A DNA stretch of 64,000 nt from an uncultured Bacteroidales bacterium. GTDB lineage: Bacteria > Bacteroidota > Bacteroidia > Bacteroidales > F082. A program made the translations under genes and the position numbers. Below are positions 6,352-16,004 of this stretch, one piece after another (the stretch's first letter is position 1; each line of letters starts with the position of its first letter). The stretch covers positions 58,507-122,506 of the forward strand of contig ONKQ01000012.1 in assembly GCA_900318465.1 (NCBI GenBank), given 5' to 3'. Under the pieces are notes generated by a model. That model did no database searches. It saw only the letters and a list, made by a program, of their open reading frames with translations, and was not told where the DNA came from.

Positions 6352-7638
6352 TTACGGTTTCAAACATCCTATCGGCACCACCCAAACGCCGTCTTTCGGG
6401 CGACGATAGGAGTAATCGCCTACTGCCGTTAGCACCATCATAAAGGAAGGCGACGGCATCTTTTCCGGGTTGATTTTTTTTGCCAAATCGCACAACGTGG
6501 ATGCGCCTTTTTCAACAAGGTCAGGACCGCCCAACTTGATTTCAATTAGGCCGTATGTCCCATCGCGACGATGCAAAACGGCATCACATTCCAACCCTGC
6601 CGCATTGCGGAAATGAAACACGTTGCCCGACAAGGCATCGGCATAGACACGCAAGTCGCGGACGGCCAACGATTCAAAAAAGAGGCCGAATGTCTTGAGG
6701 TCGTTCATCAAGTCTTTAGGGCCGATGGATAATGCACTGGTGGCAATACTCGGATCGATGAAATAACGGGTGTCTGAGGTTTGAATCGCCACTTTGCTTC
6801 TCAGATTGGGATTCCACGCTGGCATATCCTCTATGACGAACAGTTTTTTCAAAGCGTCCACATAATCCGATACGGTCTCGTATGTAATGGATTGGTTGTC
6901 GTTCTCTTTAATGTCCTCGCTCAGTCGGCTGAAACTGACCGCACATCCTTGGTTCCGTGCGTATGAACGCAGCAAGAGCCGAGTGCGTTCACTGCTTCGG
7001 CGGACGTTATCGATCCGATGAATGTCATTCTTGTAGATGGCTTCGTAATAGTCGCGGGCTTCGTCTAAGGCAATTTCACCTTTCATCATAGTGGAAAGCG
7101 GCCATCCGCCCCTACACACTAAGTAAGCGATCTGTTCTATGTGAAGCGGGTTGTTTTGTGGTTCCAACGATTTGTTGTCAAACAAGTCGCTTAAACTAAC
7201 CGTACCGTTTGATTCTCCTGATTCCCAAAGGCTCATAGGTCGCATACTGATACGTCCGATTCTGCCCGTTCCGCTATGGTGGATTTCTTCCTGTTGTGGA
7301 GGCACACTGCTTCCTGTCAAAATGAATTGCCCAAACGCTTGCCGCTTGTCCACTTCCGAGCGTACCATATCCCAAAGTGCAGGAATGGTTTGCCATTCGT
7401 CTATCAGCCTTGGAGTGTTGCCTGCCAAAAGTACGGTTGGATTGACTTGCAATGCGGTTTGCGCCTCAGCGAAGGTAACACTGTCGCCCAAATCCAACAG
7501 ACTGTTTGCAAATTGTTTGGCTGTGGTTGTTTTGCCGCACCATTTCGGGCCTTCTATCAAGATGGCTCCTTTGCCTTGTAATCGACGCTCAAGTAAACCA
7601 TCAGCAATACGCTTTTTGTAATTCACTTTTTTTGCCAT
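6352..7638 (-). CDS. AAA-family ATPase with C-terminal DUF4143 nuclease-like domain
   Basis: 428 residues. N-terminal AAA_14 domain: Walker A GPKWCGKTT (about 30-38), Walker B-like PRLIDEWQTIP, sensor ILTGSS. C-terminal DUF4143 domain (about 190-400) with the PD-(D/E)xK-like pattern GLECDAVLHRRDGTYGLIEIKLGG. Proteins of this kind are abundant in gut Bacteroidota and of uncertain role. Single-gene transcript: own promoter at 7664-7671, terminator at 6201-6232, and four upstream 23-bp-period repeats that look like binding sites. A second, divergent member is at 52808-54079. Confidence 0.9.
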   Translation of the reverse strand: MAKKVNYKKRIADGLLERRLQGKGAILIEGPKWCGKTTTAKQFANSLLDLGDSVTFAEAQTALQVNPTVLLAGNTPRLIDEWQTIPALWDMVRSEVDKRQAFGQFILTGSSVPPQQEEIHHSGTGRIGRISMRPMSLWESGESNGTVSLSDLFDNKSLEPQNNPLHIEQIAYLVCRGGWPLSTMMKGEIALDEARDYYEAIYKNDIHRIDNVRRSSERTRLLLRSYARNQGCAVSFSRLSEDIKENDNQSITYETVSDYVDALKKLFVIEDMPAWNPNLRSKVAIQTSDTRYFIDPSIATSALSIGPKDLMNDLKTFGLFFESLAVRDLRVYADALSGNVFHFRNAAGLECDAVLHRRDGTYGLIEIKLGGPDLVEKGASTLCDLAKKINPEKMPSPSFMMVLTAVGDYSYRRPKDGVWVVPIGCLKP

Positions 7639-7663
7639 AAAACTTTTGTCCTAAGATTCGCTG

Positions 7664-7671
7664 CAAAATTA
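7664..7671 (-). promoter_or_regulatory. -7 promoter element (TAATTTTG) for the ATPase gene
   Basis: TAATTTTG on the minus strand, 26 bases upstream of the ATG at 7638. The 23-bp-period repeats begin 28 bases further upstream. Confidence 0.65.
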
Positions 7672-7698
7672 CTCAAAATAAATGAAATACAAAAACTA

Positions 7699-7781
7699 TT
7701 CCGCAACTTTTATCTGTTTTGTTCCGCAATTTTTAGGAATTTCACTCCGCAACTTTTATCTATTTCATTCCGCAACTTTTA
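7699..7781 (-). repeat. Four tandem 23-bp-period repeats upstream of the ATPase gene
   Basis: The 14-base core TAAAAGTTGCGGAA (minus strand) occurs at 7699-7712, 7722-7735 (one change), 7745-7758 (one change) and 7768-7781, exactly 23 bp apart with variable spacers. The array lies directly upstream of the ATPase promoter and runs over the 3' end of the subtilisin gene, so it is a likely operator or activator array. Confidence 0.85.
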
Positions 7782-9496
7782 GAAACGACAATTACTTTCC
7801 GCGAAACAATCCCTTTTTCCGTTTCCATCCTCACCAAATAAACGCCTCGTTCCAAACCCTCAATGCGGCACTCCGTTCCGATGGTTTCAAAAGACTTCAC
7901 CAAGCGGCCGTCAACGGAATAAACCGAAACCTGTTTCAGTCCATCGCAAAGGATAGTGAAATTGCCATTAGAAGGGTTCGGGAAAATTTCAGCCTCAAGG
8001 CCTTGCTCGTTGATGCCGTCGTAGGCTTCCACAGCATTCACGGCGGCCAAAGCATCCACGCGGCCCACGCCGGTGACGTTGCTCTTGGTAGGCGTCAGTT
8101 TGACGGAGGTCTCTTCCAAGATGCGGCAAATCTCGGCGGGAGTGAGTTCGGGGTTCTTTTGCAGCATCAGGGCGACGATGCCCGCCACGCAAGGTGTGGC
8201 TTGCGAGGTGCCGTCCATGTTGGTGTAGCCGCTGGTGTTTTCATAGTCCAACGACTTGATGCCCACGCCGGGGGCGCATACGTCGGGGCGGATGAGGCCG
8301 ATGCCGGGGTTGTAGGCGTAGTCGCCAAACTCGGTGTCTTGCCAAGTGACAGGGCCTTGCGAGGTGAAGTCGGCGGCAACGTCGTTATAGTTCACGGCAC
8401 CGACGGCCACCACGCAACTCAAGGGGCCGGGGTTGGCCATTTGGTCGGGGTCGAGGTAAGGCGGGGGACAACTGGCCGGCACGCGCACATTGTTGGGTAT
8501 CGGGTACATCATCTGAAGGATGTTAATACCTTCATTTCCAGCACATACCAATGCCACGATGTCTGCATCCAAGATGGCTTCGCAGGTGCGGCGCAAGATT
8601 TCCTTGTCGGCAACTCCGGCGCCCACCATGCCCAACGACATGCTAATCAAGTCGCAGCCATGCTCGACCGACCATTCCATGCCGCCGGCAATGTTCACCG
8701 CGCCGCCAAAGCCATCGCCACGAATGCTCTTGACGCACATCAAGGTGGCCTCGGGTGCCATGCCCGTCAGCGAGCCTGCCGTGCCGTCGCCCAATACCGT
8801 GCCTGCGCAATGCGTCCCGTGGCCTTTGTCGTCCATCGGGTCGTTGTCGTCGTTCACGATGTCATAGCCGTGGTGCGGAAATTCCTCGCCGCCGTCCCAA
8901 AGGTGGTCGGCAAGATCGAGGTGGTTGTAGTTCACTCCCGAATCGACGACGGCCACCACGACACCTTTGCCCGTGTAGCCCAGTTCCCACACTTGGTCGG
9001 CCTTCACCTTCGTGATGTTCGGCGTGGTTTCGCGCGTGTCGGATGCCGGTTTGGGCGTTTCGCCCTCGGCAATCCATTGGTGCTGGGTGTTGAGTGTAAT
9101 GGTTTCAATGTCAGTGCGTTCAGCGAGGTTAAGAATGGCGGGTTTTGTGGCCTCGAAATACAGCGTATTGGCCGACCAAAGGCTGCGCACAGACGAAACC
9201 ATGCCGTGGCTTTCCATCTCGGCGAGGATACGCTTCAAGTCGTGTTGCGAAGCCTCGGCAAAGGCTTTCAACTCATTGACGACAAAGTCTCTGCGCTCGG
9301 CTTTCGTCGGGAAGAATTCGGCGCGACGGCTCAACTGCGAGCGGTCGTATTGCGCTTTCATCAGCACGACGACTTCGATTCGCTCGTCGTCGCTGCGGCG
9401 GTTCATTTCTTGGTTCAGTAACGGGTCAAGGCAGCCTTGGGCAAAACCCATTATGCAGGCTGACAACATAATGGAGATTAGGACAATTCTTTTCAT
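7760..9496 (-). CDS. Subtilisin-like serine protease (S8) with T9SS sorting domain
   Basis: 578 residues: signal peptide 1-20 (..CIMGFAQ), propeptide-like region about 35-145, S8 domain about 170-490 with the catalytic triad in VVDSG (Asp185), GHGTHCAG (His226) and DGTSQATP (Ser431) and the oxyanion Asn in CAGNEG. The C-terminal T9SS type A sorting domain (about 503-571) has IFPNPSNGNF, VSVYSVDGRLV and GLERGVYLVRMET. It should be exported across the outer membrane by T9SS and cleaved at the surface. The last seven residues (SKSCGMK) are encoded inside the 23-bp repeat array, so the original C-terminus was probably altered. Starts 3 bases after the stop of a paralogue. Confidence 0.95.
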   Translation of the reverse strand: MKRIVLISIMLSACIMGFAQGCLDPLLNQEMNRRSDDERIEVVVLMKAQYDRSQLSRRAEFFPTKAERRDFVVNELKAFAEASQHDLKRILAEMESHGMVSSVRSLWSANTLYFEATKPAILNLAERTDIETITLNTQHQWIAEGETPKPASDTRETTPNITKVKADQVWELGYTGKGVVVAVVDSGVNYNHLDLADHLWDGGEEFPHHGYDIVNDDNDPMDDKGHGTHCAGTVLGDGTAGSLTGMAPEATLMCVKSIRGDGFGGAVNIAGGMEWSVEHGCDLISMSLGMVGAGVADKEILRRTCEAILDADIVALVCAGNEGINILQMMYPIPNNVRVPASCPPPYLDPDQMANPGPLSCVVAVGAVNYNDVAADFTSQGPVTWQDTEFGDYAYNPGIGLIRPDVCAPGVGIKSLDYENTSGYTNMDGTSQATPCVAGIVALMLQKNPELTPAEICRILEETSVKLTPTKSNVTGVGRVDALAAVNAVEAYDGINEQGLEAEIFPNPSNGNFTILCDGLKQVSVYSVDGRLVKSFETIGTECRIEGLERGVYLVRMETEKGIVSRKVIVVSKSCGMK

Positions 9497-9499
9497 AGA

Positions 9500-11224
9500 T
9501 TATAGTTTTACGATTTTGTTTATGATGACACCGTTCTCCGTGTCGATTTTCAATAAATAAACGCCGTTCATCAAGTCTTCGATACGGCACTCGTTTCCAT
9601 TCACTTCGATGGTTTTCAGCAACTTGCCATCAAAAGATAACACAGAAATTGTTTGGATTCCTTCACAGGCAACGGTGAAATCGCCCGTGCTCGGATTGGG
9701 ATAAACTTGCGCTTCATTTCGTATCTCTTCAACTCCGTCGTAATCCACGGCATTCACTGCAGCCAAGGCATCCAAAAGGCCTGAGCCGAAGTCGTTGCTC
9801 TTGTGTTCAGTGAGTTTCACGGCGGTGCGTTCAAGAATCTCGTCGATTTGCGCGGGCGTGAGTTCGCGGTTTTTGGAGAGCATCAGTGCAATGGTGCCAG
9901 CCACCAAGGGCGTGGCCATCGAAGTGCCATCCATCAAGGTGTAGCCGTCGGTGGTGTTGAAATCCAATGACTTGATTTGCACACCCGGAGCGCAAATGTC
10001 TGGACGGATAAGGCCAATCGCGGTCGTGCTGCCTGCCGTATAAAGATAGTCGTTATATTCTGCCACATCAGTCCATTGCGAAGGGCCTTCGGAAGAGAAC
10101 GCGGCAATGGTGTTGTCGTAATTCACCGCGCCAACGCAAATCACGCAACTTGTTCCGCCTGCATTAACCAACTGGTCTTCATGCAGATGCGGCGGCGGGC
10201 AGTCGCCCGGAGTATAGATGTTGTTCGGCACGGGCACCATGAACTGCATCTGACGGATGTTGCCTGCACAGGCTGCCACCACCACGCCTGCCGCCAAAGT
10301 GTTGTCGCAGGCTTGGCGCGTCATCAGTTTTTGTGCAGGGTTGGGTTGGGGTCGGCCCAACGACATGTTCATCACATCGGCACCATGCTCCAAAGCGAAC
10401 TGCATGGCAGCCACCCAATGGGTTTCCTCGCCAACGCCCTCGTTGTTGAAGGTTTTCAACGCCATGATGGTGGCCTCTGGAGCTATGCCTGTCTGTGAAC
10501 CGGAAGCTCCTGTGCCACAAATGGTTCCGGCTACATGTGTGCCGTGTCCCCAATCATCGGAAGGGTCGTTGTCGTGGTAGTAAAAGTCGTAGCCGTGATT
10601 GGGATATTCCGCGCCACCATCCCAAAAGCGACCGGCCAAGTCGGCGTGGTCGAGGCGGATGCCTGTGTCAATGACAGCAATCAAAACACCTGCGCCTTTA
10701 TACCCTTGTTCCCATGCCTGCGGCGCATTAACTTGCAGCAGGTTTTGGGTGATTTCACGTCCAATGCCTCTCGGGGCAGGTATGGCCTCATTTTCAAAAA
10801 TCCATTGGGTTTCTTGGCAGTGGTAAATCGTCATGATGCCGCGCTGTTGCGCCAAGTCAGTGATGGCCGCTTTGTTGGCCTTGCAACTGACGCAATTCAC
10901 AAGCCAAAACTGCTGAATCTCGTCCACCATGCCGTTGCGCTCCATCTCTTTCAAAAGTCCAATCAACTCATATTGAGTGGTTTCAGATTGACGTTTCAAG
11001 GTTTCGATGACAAATTGCCGCTTTTCTTGTTTGGAGGAGAAAAACTCAGTTTCACGAAGCAAAGCCATTGCATCAGATTGCTCTGAAAGGAGGATGACAA
11101 CCTTTGTTTTCTCTTCATTGCCAATACGTTGCATCTTCGCTTCAAGTTCGGGGTCGATGACGGGCATGGAAAAGCCTGTAAAACAATAGCAAAGCATCAA
11201 AACGGAGAATAATAGTCTTTTCAT
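9500..11224 (-). CDS. Subtilisin-like serine protease (S8) with T9SS sorting domain, paralogue
   Basis: 574 residues from ATG 11224, which begins a good signal peptide (MKRLLFSVLMLCYCFTG); a start 27 bases upstream would add nine polar residues before it. S8 triad visible in AVIDTG, GHGTHVAG and DGTSMATP, with AACAGN for the oxyanion Asn. T9SS sorting domain at the end: VYPNPSTGDF, ISVLSFDGKLL, LMNGVYLLKIDTENG. Same domain order and length as the gene at 7760-9496, so the pair is a tandem duplication that has since diverged widely. Probably co-transcribed. Confidence 0.94.
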   Translation of the reverse strand: MKRLLFSVLMLCYCFTGFSMPVIDPELEAKMQRIGNEEKTKVVILLSEQSDAMALLRETEFFSSKQEKRQFVIETLKRQSETTQYELIGLLKEMERNGMVDEIQQFWLVNCVSCKANKAAITDLAQQRGIMTIYHCQETQWIFENEAIPAPRGIGREITQNLLQVNAPQAWEQGYKGAGVLIAVIDTGIRLDHADLAGRFWDGGAEYPNHGYDFYYHDNDPSDDWGHGTHVAGTICGTGASGSQTGIAPEATIMALKTFNNEGVGEETHWVAAMQFALEHGADVMNMSLGRPQPNPAQKLMTRQACDNTLAAGVVVAACAGNIRQMQFMVPVPNNIYTPGDCPPPHLHEDQLVNAGGTSCVICVGAVNYDNTIAAFSSEGPSQWTDVAEYNDYLYTAGSTTAIGLIRPDICAPGVQIKSLDFNTTDGYTLMDGTSMATPLVAGTIALMLSKNRELTPAQIDEILERTAVKLTEHKSNDFGSGLLDALAAVNAVDYDGVEEIRNEAQVYPNPSTGDFTVACEGIQTISVLSFDGKLLKTIEVNGNECRIEDLMNGVYLLKIDTENGVIINKIVKL

Positions 11225-11281
11225 AATTTCTCTTTTTTTACTTAGGTGCAATCATCTGCTCTTTTATAACACACAAAAATT

Positions 11282-11316
11282 GAGACCAACTTCCTGAAAT
11301 TCTGGACGTTGGTCTC
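11282..11316 (-). terminator. Terminator after frr
   Basis: 9-bp stem GAGACCAAC / GTTGGTCTC, 17-base loop, followed on the minus strand by AATTTTTG. It ends the frr transcript before the subtilisin pair. Confidence 0.8.
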
Positions 11317-11370
11317 GATTCATATTCAAACATTCCTGTATTTTCTGTGAGAAACAAGCTCTGTGTGAAA

Positions 11371-11934
11371 TCACACAGTGAGGATGTCCTTCGATTTCAG
11401 TTCGGTGAGGTCATCAATTTTCTTGATGTACTTGTCCGTAAGTTTCTGAATCTCTTCCTGTAAGAGTTTCGATTCGTCCTCTGAAATCGTGTCTTTTTCG
11501 AGTTTCTTGGCCTCGTCGTTGGCGTTGCGGCGGATGCCACGGATGCCGACTTTGGCTTCTTCGGCAGCATTCTTGGTGCGTTTCACCAGTTCGCGGCGGC
11601 GTTCCTCGGTCAAAGCAGGCACTGCTATACGAAGGATTTCGCCGTTATTGATGGGGTTGAAGCCCAAGTTGGCGTTCATGATGGCCTTGGCGATGTTGTT
11701 CAGCGCACTCTTGTCGAAAGGTTGCACCACAATCATGCGGGCGTCGGTGCAGCCGATGTTGGCCGTTTGCTCGATGGGCACCACAGTGCCGTAGTATTCA
11801 ACCATAACGCCGTTCAGCATGGCTGGACTGGCTTTTCCTGCTCTAATGCCCTGAAATTCATGCTCCAAGTGCTTGATGGTGTTGTCCATGCTTTCAGTGG
11901 CTTCGTCTAATACAAATTGAGAATCGTCTGTCAT
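11371..11934 (-). CDS. frr: Ribosome recycling factor
   Basis: 187 residues, the usual length. Splits post-termination ribosomes with EF-G. Signature regions: STKHLEHEFQGIRAGKASPAML-type N-terminus (NTIKHLEHEFQGIRAGKASP), VVQPFDKSALNNIAKAI, LGFNPINNGEILRIAVPALTEERR and RRNANDEAKKLEKD. The frame is open for 95 codons upstream, but the TATTTTTG promoter at 11953-11960 and homology place the start at 11934 (MTDDSQFVLDEA). Usually paired with pyrH; here pyrH is about 4 kb away on the same strand with a glycosyltransferase and sphingolipid genes between. Confidence 0.97.
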   Translation of the reverse strand: MTDDSQFVLDEATESMDNTIKHLEHEFQGIRAGKASPAMLNGVMVEYYGTVVPIEQTANIGCTDARMIVVQPFDKSALNNIAKAIMNANLGFNPINNGEILRIAVPALTEERRRELVKRTKNAAEEAKVGIRGIRRNANDEAKKLEKDTISEDESKLLQEEIQKLTDKYIKKIDDLTELKSKDILTV

Positions 11935-11952
11935 AGTGTTCAAATTTTGGCG

Positions 11953-11960
11953 CAAAAATA
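11953..11960 (-). promoter_or_regulatory. -7 promoter element (TATTTTTG) for frr
   Basis: TATTTTTG on the minus strand 18 bases upstream of the frr ATG; it rules out the longer upstream frame. Confidence 0.65.
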
Positions 11961-12002
11961 ATCTTTTTTTGTTTTTCCGCTCAAATATCCTCCCAAAAAT
12001 CT

Positions 12003-13892
12003 TCAATTCAATGGTTCGTACAACCCTGTCAGAATCGGGTCTTTGCGGGTGAGGTAATAGCTCATCTTGTCTTGTGTGATCAGGCAGTGACCTTTGTTCC
12101 AAATGTACGACTTGATGCTTTTGCCTTTCAGGTTCTCTATCTCGTTGAAATTGACCGCATTGACGATTATGTTTTGTCCTGGCATAAAAACGACTTCCTC
12201 GGTCGGGGAACTGTACCAAAGCAGCAATGAATCTTTTTCAACGTCCTTTATCTCAATGACCACCACGCAGTTGGCCACCGTGTCATGGTTGTGGAAATTT
12301 GCGATGAAGCCGATGCTCTCCACGTCGTCGGGCAGGGAGTCACCACAAACAATGCTGCCACTCCCCCACTCCATGCCGTTATAAAACGGATGCGGCGTGT
12401 CGTCGAGGGTCACCAACGGACATTCACTGCCTTCGGTCGGGACTTTGCTCAATGTAAGGTAACGCGATGTAAACCAATCTTTTTGCTTCTCTTTGTATGG
12501 ATAAAATCCCACCGCCGTGGCTTCCCAAATGGGGTGCATGTAGTCGGTCCAGCCGAAGCCCAACATCGGGGCTTGGTCGTGCTCGTGCAGCCATTGGTAG
12601 AACTCGTTCACCGAACTGTAACGGTTATAGACGATACGCTCCTCAATGCCCAACGGCTCTTGGTAAAACTCCGCAGCCTCACCAATCTCGGTGCGCGTGG
12701 CGAACTGGATTCGGTCGCCGTATTGTTCGCGGTCGGCCTCCATCTCGGCGGCAATCTGATCGAAACCTTGATGATACATAAGGTCGTAATGACGGCGTTC
12801 CATAATCAAAGAAATGGTGCCGACAAACAGAATGGTGGCCACCACCAAGGCATTTTGCCACGGCGACAAAGTGCGGTTTTTGAACAATGAAAACGCCACG
12901 ATGATGAGGAAAGGATAGCTGAAAATCAACATGCTATGTTGCAAGATAGGCTCACGGAGCAAGGAATAGGCAAACGCGATGCCAAAGATGATGACAAACC
13001 ACGCGATGCCCGCCCAACGTAAGGGTTTGCGACTCTTATCAAACCTGCCGAGGATGAGTGGCAAAAGGATGATGATCCCCACGGCAAACATAAACAGCAT
13101 CGAGTAGTTCATCGTATATTGCAGAAAATCAATCAGAACGGTATTTTTTGGCTTGGCCAGCCAACCGCCGATGCTCCCGCTGACGAAAAGTTGTTGGTAG
13201 AAAATCGGCAAGGTAGGAGCGAACAACACAACAGCAGCGATGCCGCTCATCCAATAGGCCTTGCGCCGCTCTTTCGGCAAGAAAAACAAGCCCGTAAGGA
13301 ATATCAATCCCGCTTGTGCGATGGAGAAATACTGCATCAGCGAACAGGCCCAAGCCGACAATGCAAAACCGATGTATGTGCCCTTTTTCGGTGTTTCCGT
13401 CCCGAAAACGATTTTGTGCCAAAACCAAGCCATCAGCAGGACGAAAAACAAGCCCGCCGAATAAGGCCGCGCCAACTGACTGTAAAAAACGGTGAACTGG
13501 CTGACGGCAAAAAACGCCGCCGAAAACAGTCCCACCTTGCGATTGAACCACTGCTGCCCTATCAAATATATTAGGTATATGGAACCAATGCCCATCAGCA
13601 CGAAGGGCAGCTTGACCCAAAACTCGCTCCACCCGAAAATCCGCACCCAGAGCCAAAGGAAGGCTTCCACCCCAAGGGGATGGCTGTCGGGCATGATGCC
13701 TTGTTGAATGAAATCGTGGAAGTTGTCGAAACGAGTGCGCAGCAAGGCGCTGAACTCGTCGTGCATGAAAGGCACTTGGCCCAGTTTCCAAAGACGCAGC
13801 AACGCCGCCACAGCAATGATGACTCCTATTAAAATATAGTCCACTTTGCGGTTCGAATGGACTTGCGGTTTCCTCAGATGGTGACTCCTCAT
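12003..13892 (-). CDS. GT-C (GT39/ArnT-like) membrane glycosyltransferase
   Basis: 629 residues from ATG 13892. N-terminal membrane part with about ten helices; the first luminal loop carries the GT-C pattern with acidic residues MHDEFSALLR (DE) and SHPLGVEAFLWLW, as in dolichyl- or undecaprenyl-phosphate-sugar transferases. A soluble C-terminal domain (about 400-629) follows. Predicted to transfer a sugar from a lipid-phosphate donor on the periplasmic side, to lipid A, glycan or protein; the acceptor cannot be told. A TAATTTTG element at 13913-13920 supports this start. 68 bases separate it from frr. Confidence 0.85.
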   Translation of the reverse strand: MRSHHLRKPQVHSNRKVDYILIGVIIAVAALLRLWKLGQVPFMHDEFSALLRTRFDNFHDFIQQGIMPDSHPLGVEAFLWLWVRIFGWSEFWVKLPFVLMGIGSIYLIYLIGQQWFNRKVGLFSAAFFAVSQFTVFYSQLARPYSAGLFFVLLMAWFWHKIVFGTETPKKGTYIGFALSAWACSLMQYFSIAQAGLIFLTGLFFLPKERRKAYWMSGIAAVVLFAPTLPIFYQQLFVSGSIGGWLAKPKNTVLIDFLQYTMNYSMLFMFAVGIIILLPLILGRFDKSRKPLRWAGIAWFVIIFGIAFAYSLLREPILQHSMLIFSYPFLIIVAFSLFKNRTLSPWQNALVVATILFVGTISLIMERRHYDLMYHQGFDQIAAEMEADREQYGDRIQFATRTEIGEAAEFYQEPLGIEERIVYNRYSSVNEFYQWLHEHDQAPMLGFGWTDYMHPIWEATAVGFYPYKEKQKDWFTSRYLTLSKVPTEGSECPLVTLDDTPHPFYNGMEWGSGSIVCGDSLPDDVESIGFIANFHNHDTVANCVVVIEIKDVEKDSLLLWYSSPTEEVVFMPGQNIIVNAVNFNEIENLKGKSIKSYIWNKGHCLITQDKMSYYLTRKDPILTGLYEPLN

Positions 13893-13912
13893 TTTCTTGA
13901 ATTTAGCGTCGG

Positions 13913-13920
13913 CAAAATTA
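13913..13920 (-). promoter_or_regulatory. -7 promoter element (TAATTTTG) for the GT-C gene
   Basis: TAATTTTG on the minus strand 20 bases upstream of ATG 13892, inside a longer open frame whose first codons would lie in the promoter. Confidence 0.6.
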
Positions 13921-13999
13921 GGGATATTTCGCGCCAAAACTCATTTTTTTGTTTTTTTTTGGCTTTGGTAAGCCGAAAATTGCGAACTTTGCGCCTTAA

Positions 14000-15205
<1,206 letters not shown>

Positions 15206-15207
15206 TC

Positions 15208-16002
15208 ATGATTATCTTCATCACAGGCATTTCATCAGGTTTCGGACTCGAAACCGCCAAGCTTCTCACGCAAGAAGGCCACACCGTTTATGGCACAGTG
15301 CGCCGCGAGGTGACGCCTTTACCCCAAGTGAATTATCTCACCCTTGACGTCCGCGACAAACAAGCGGTTGCCAATGTCGTTCAACAAATCGTTGAAAAAG
15401 AGGGTCGTATCGACGTGTTGGTCAATAACGCGGGTATGGGCATCGGCGGACCGTTGGAGTTTGCCACGGAAGAGGAGATACGCCTACAAATGGACACCAA
15501 CTTCATGGGGCTTGTGCATTGCGTGGATGCCGTGCTGCCTTACATGCGCAAGCAGAAAAGCGGCAAAATCATCGCCCTCAGCTCCATCGGCGGACTGATG
15601 GGACTGCCGTTCCAAGGTTTCTATTCTGCCAGCAAGTTCGCCATCGAGGGGTATTGTGAGGCATTGCGCCTCGAAGTCGCATCTTTGGGCGTTCAAGTCG
15701 TTGTCGTCCGTCCGGGCGATTTCAGCACTGGGTTTACGGGAAGCCGCAAAAAGATAACCAACGAAGCCGCGCTACAGGCCTATCCCCTTTACCGTGACGC
15801 CATCGCCAAGGTGGAACATGACGAAACGGGCGGGCTGAAGCCCGAAGTGCTGGCCCGCACCATCAGTCGCGTCGTCGGAAAACGCAACCCGCGCAATGGA
15901 TACGTAGTGGCCTCGTTGGAGCAAAGGCTCTCGGTGTTGCTCAAACGCATCCTACCCGCCAAATGGTTCGGCAGGATACTGGGAAGCTACTACAAGCTAT
16001 AA
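15208..16002 (+). CDS. Short-chain dehydrogenase, candidate 3-ketosphinganine reductase
   Basis: 264 residues, classical SDR: TGISSGFG cofactor loop (residues 6-13), NNAGMG, catalytic Ser in ALSSIGG, YxxxK as YSASK (about 149-153), then a C-terminal basic hydrophobic segment (LSVLLKRILPAKWFGRILG) that may touch the membrane. Begins two bases after the serine palmitoyltransferase stop, so it is co-expressed. Reduction of the 3-keto product of SPT is the obvious role but is inferred from position; general SDR activity is certain. Confidence 0.8.
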   Translation: MIIFITGISSGFGLETAKLLTQEGHTVYGTVRREVTPLPQVNYLTLDVRDKQAVANVVQQIVEKEGRIDVLVNNAGMGIGGPLEFATEEEIRLQMDTNFMGLVHCVDAVLPYMRKQKSGKIIALSSIGGLMGLPFQGFYSASKFAIEGYCEALRLEVASLGVQVVVVRPGDFSTGFTGSRKKITNEAALQAYPLYRDAIAKVEHDETGGLKPEVLARTISRVVGKRNPRNGYVVASLEQRLSVLLKRILPAKWFGRILGSYYKL

Positions 16003-16004
16003 GT

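Noticed and set aside
7699-7781. Possible CRISPR or phage-like repeat
   Set aside because: 14-bp cores with 9-bp gaps are too short for CRISPR; position before a promoter fits operators better.
7682-9421. Long plus-strand open frame of 579 codons
   Set aside because: It is antisense to the well-supported subtilisin gene and its translation is His/Arg/Val-rich without any domain; an effect of codon bias on the other strand.
13840-13860. tRNA-like GGTTCGAAT word
   Set aside because: No acceptor stem, D or anticodon arm around it; it lies in the GT-C coding sequence. No tRNA or rRNA was found in the window.
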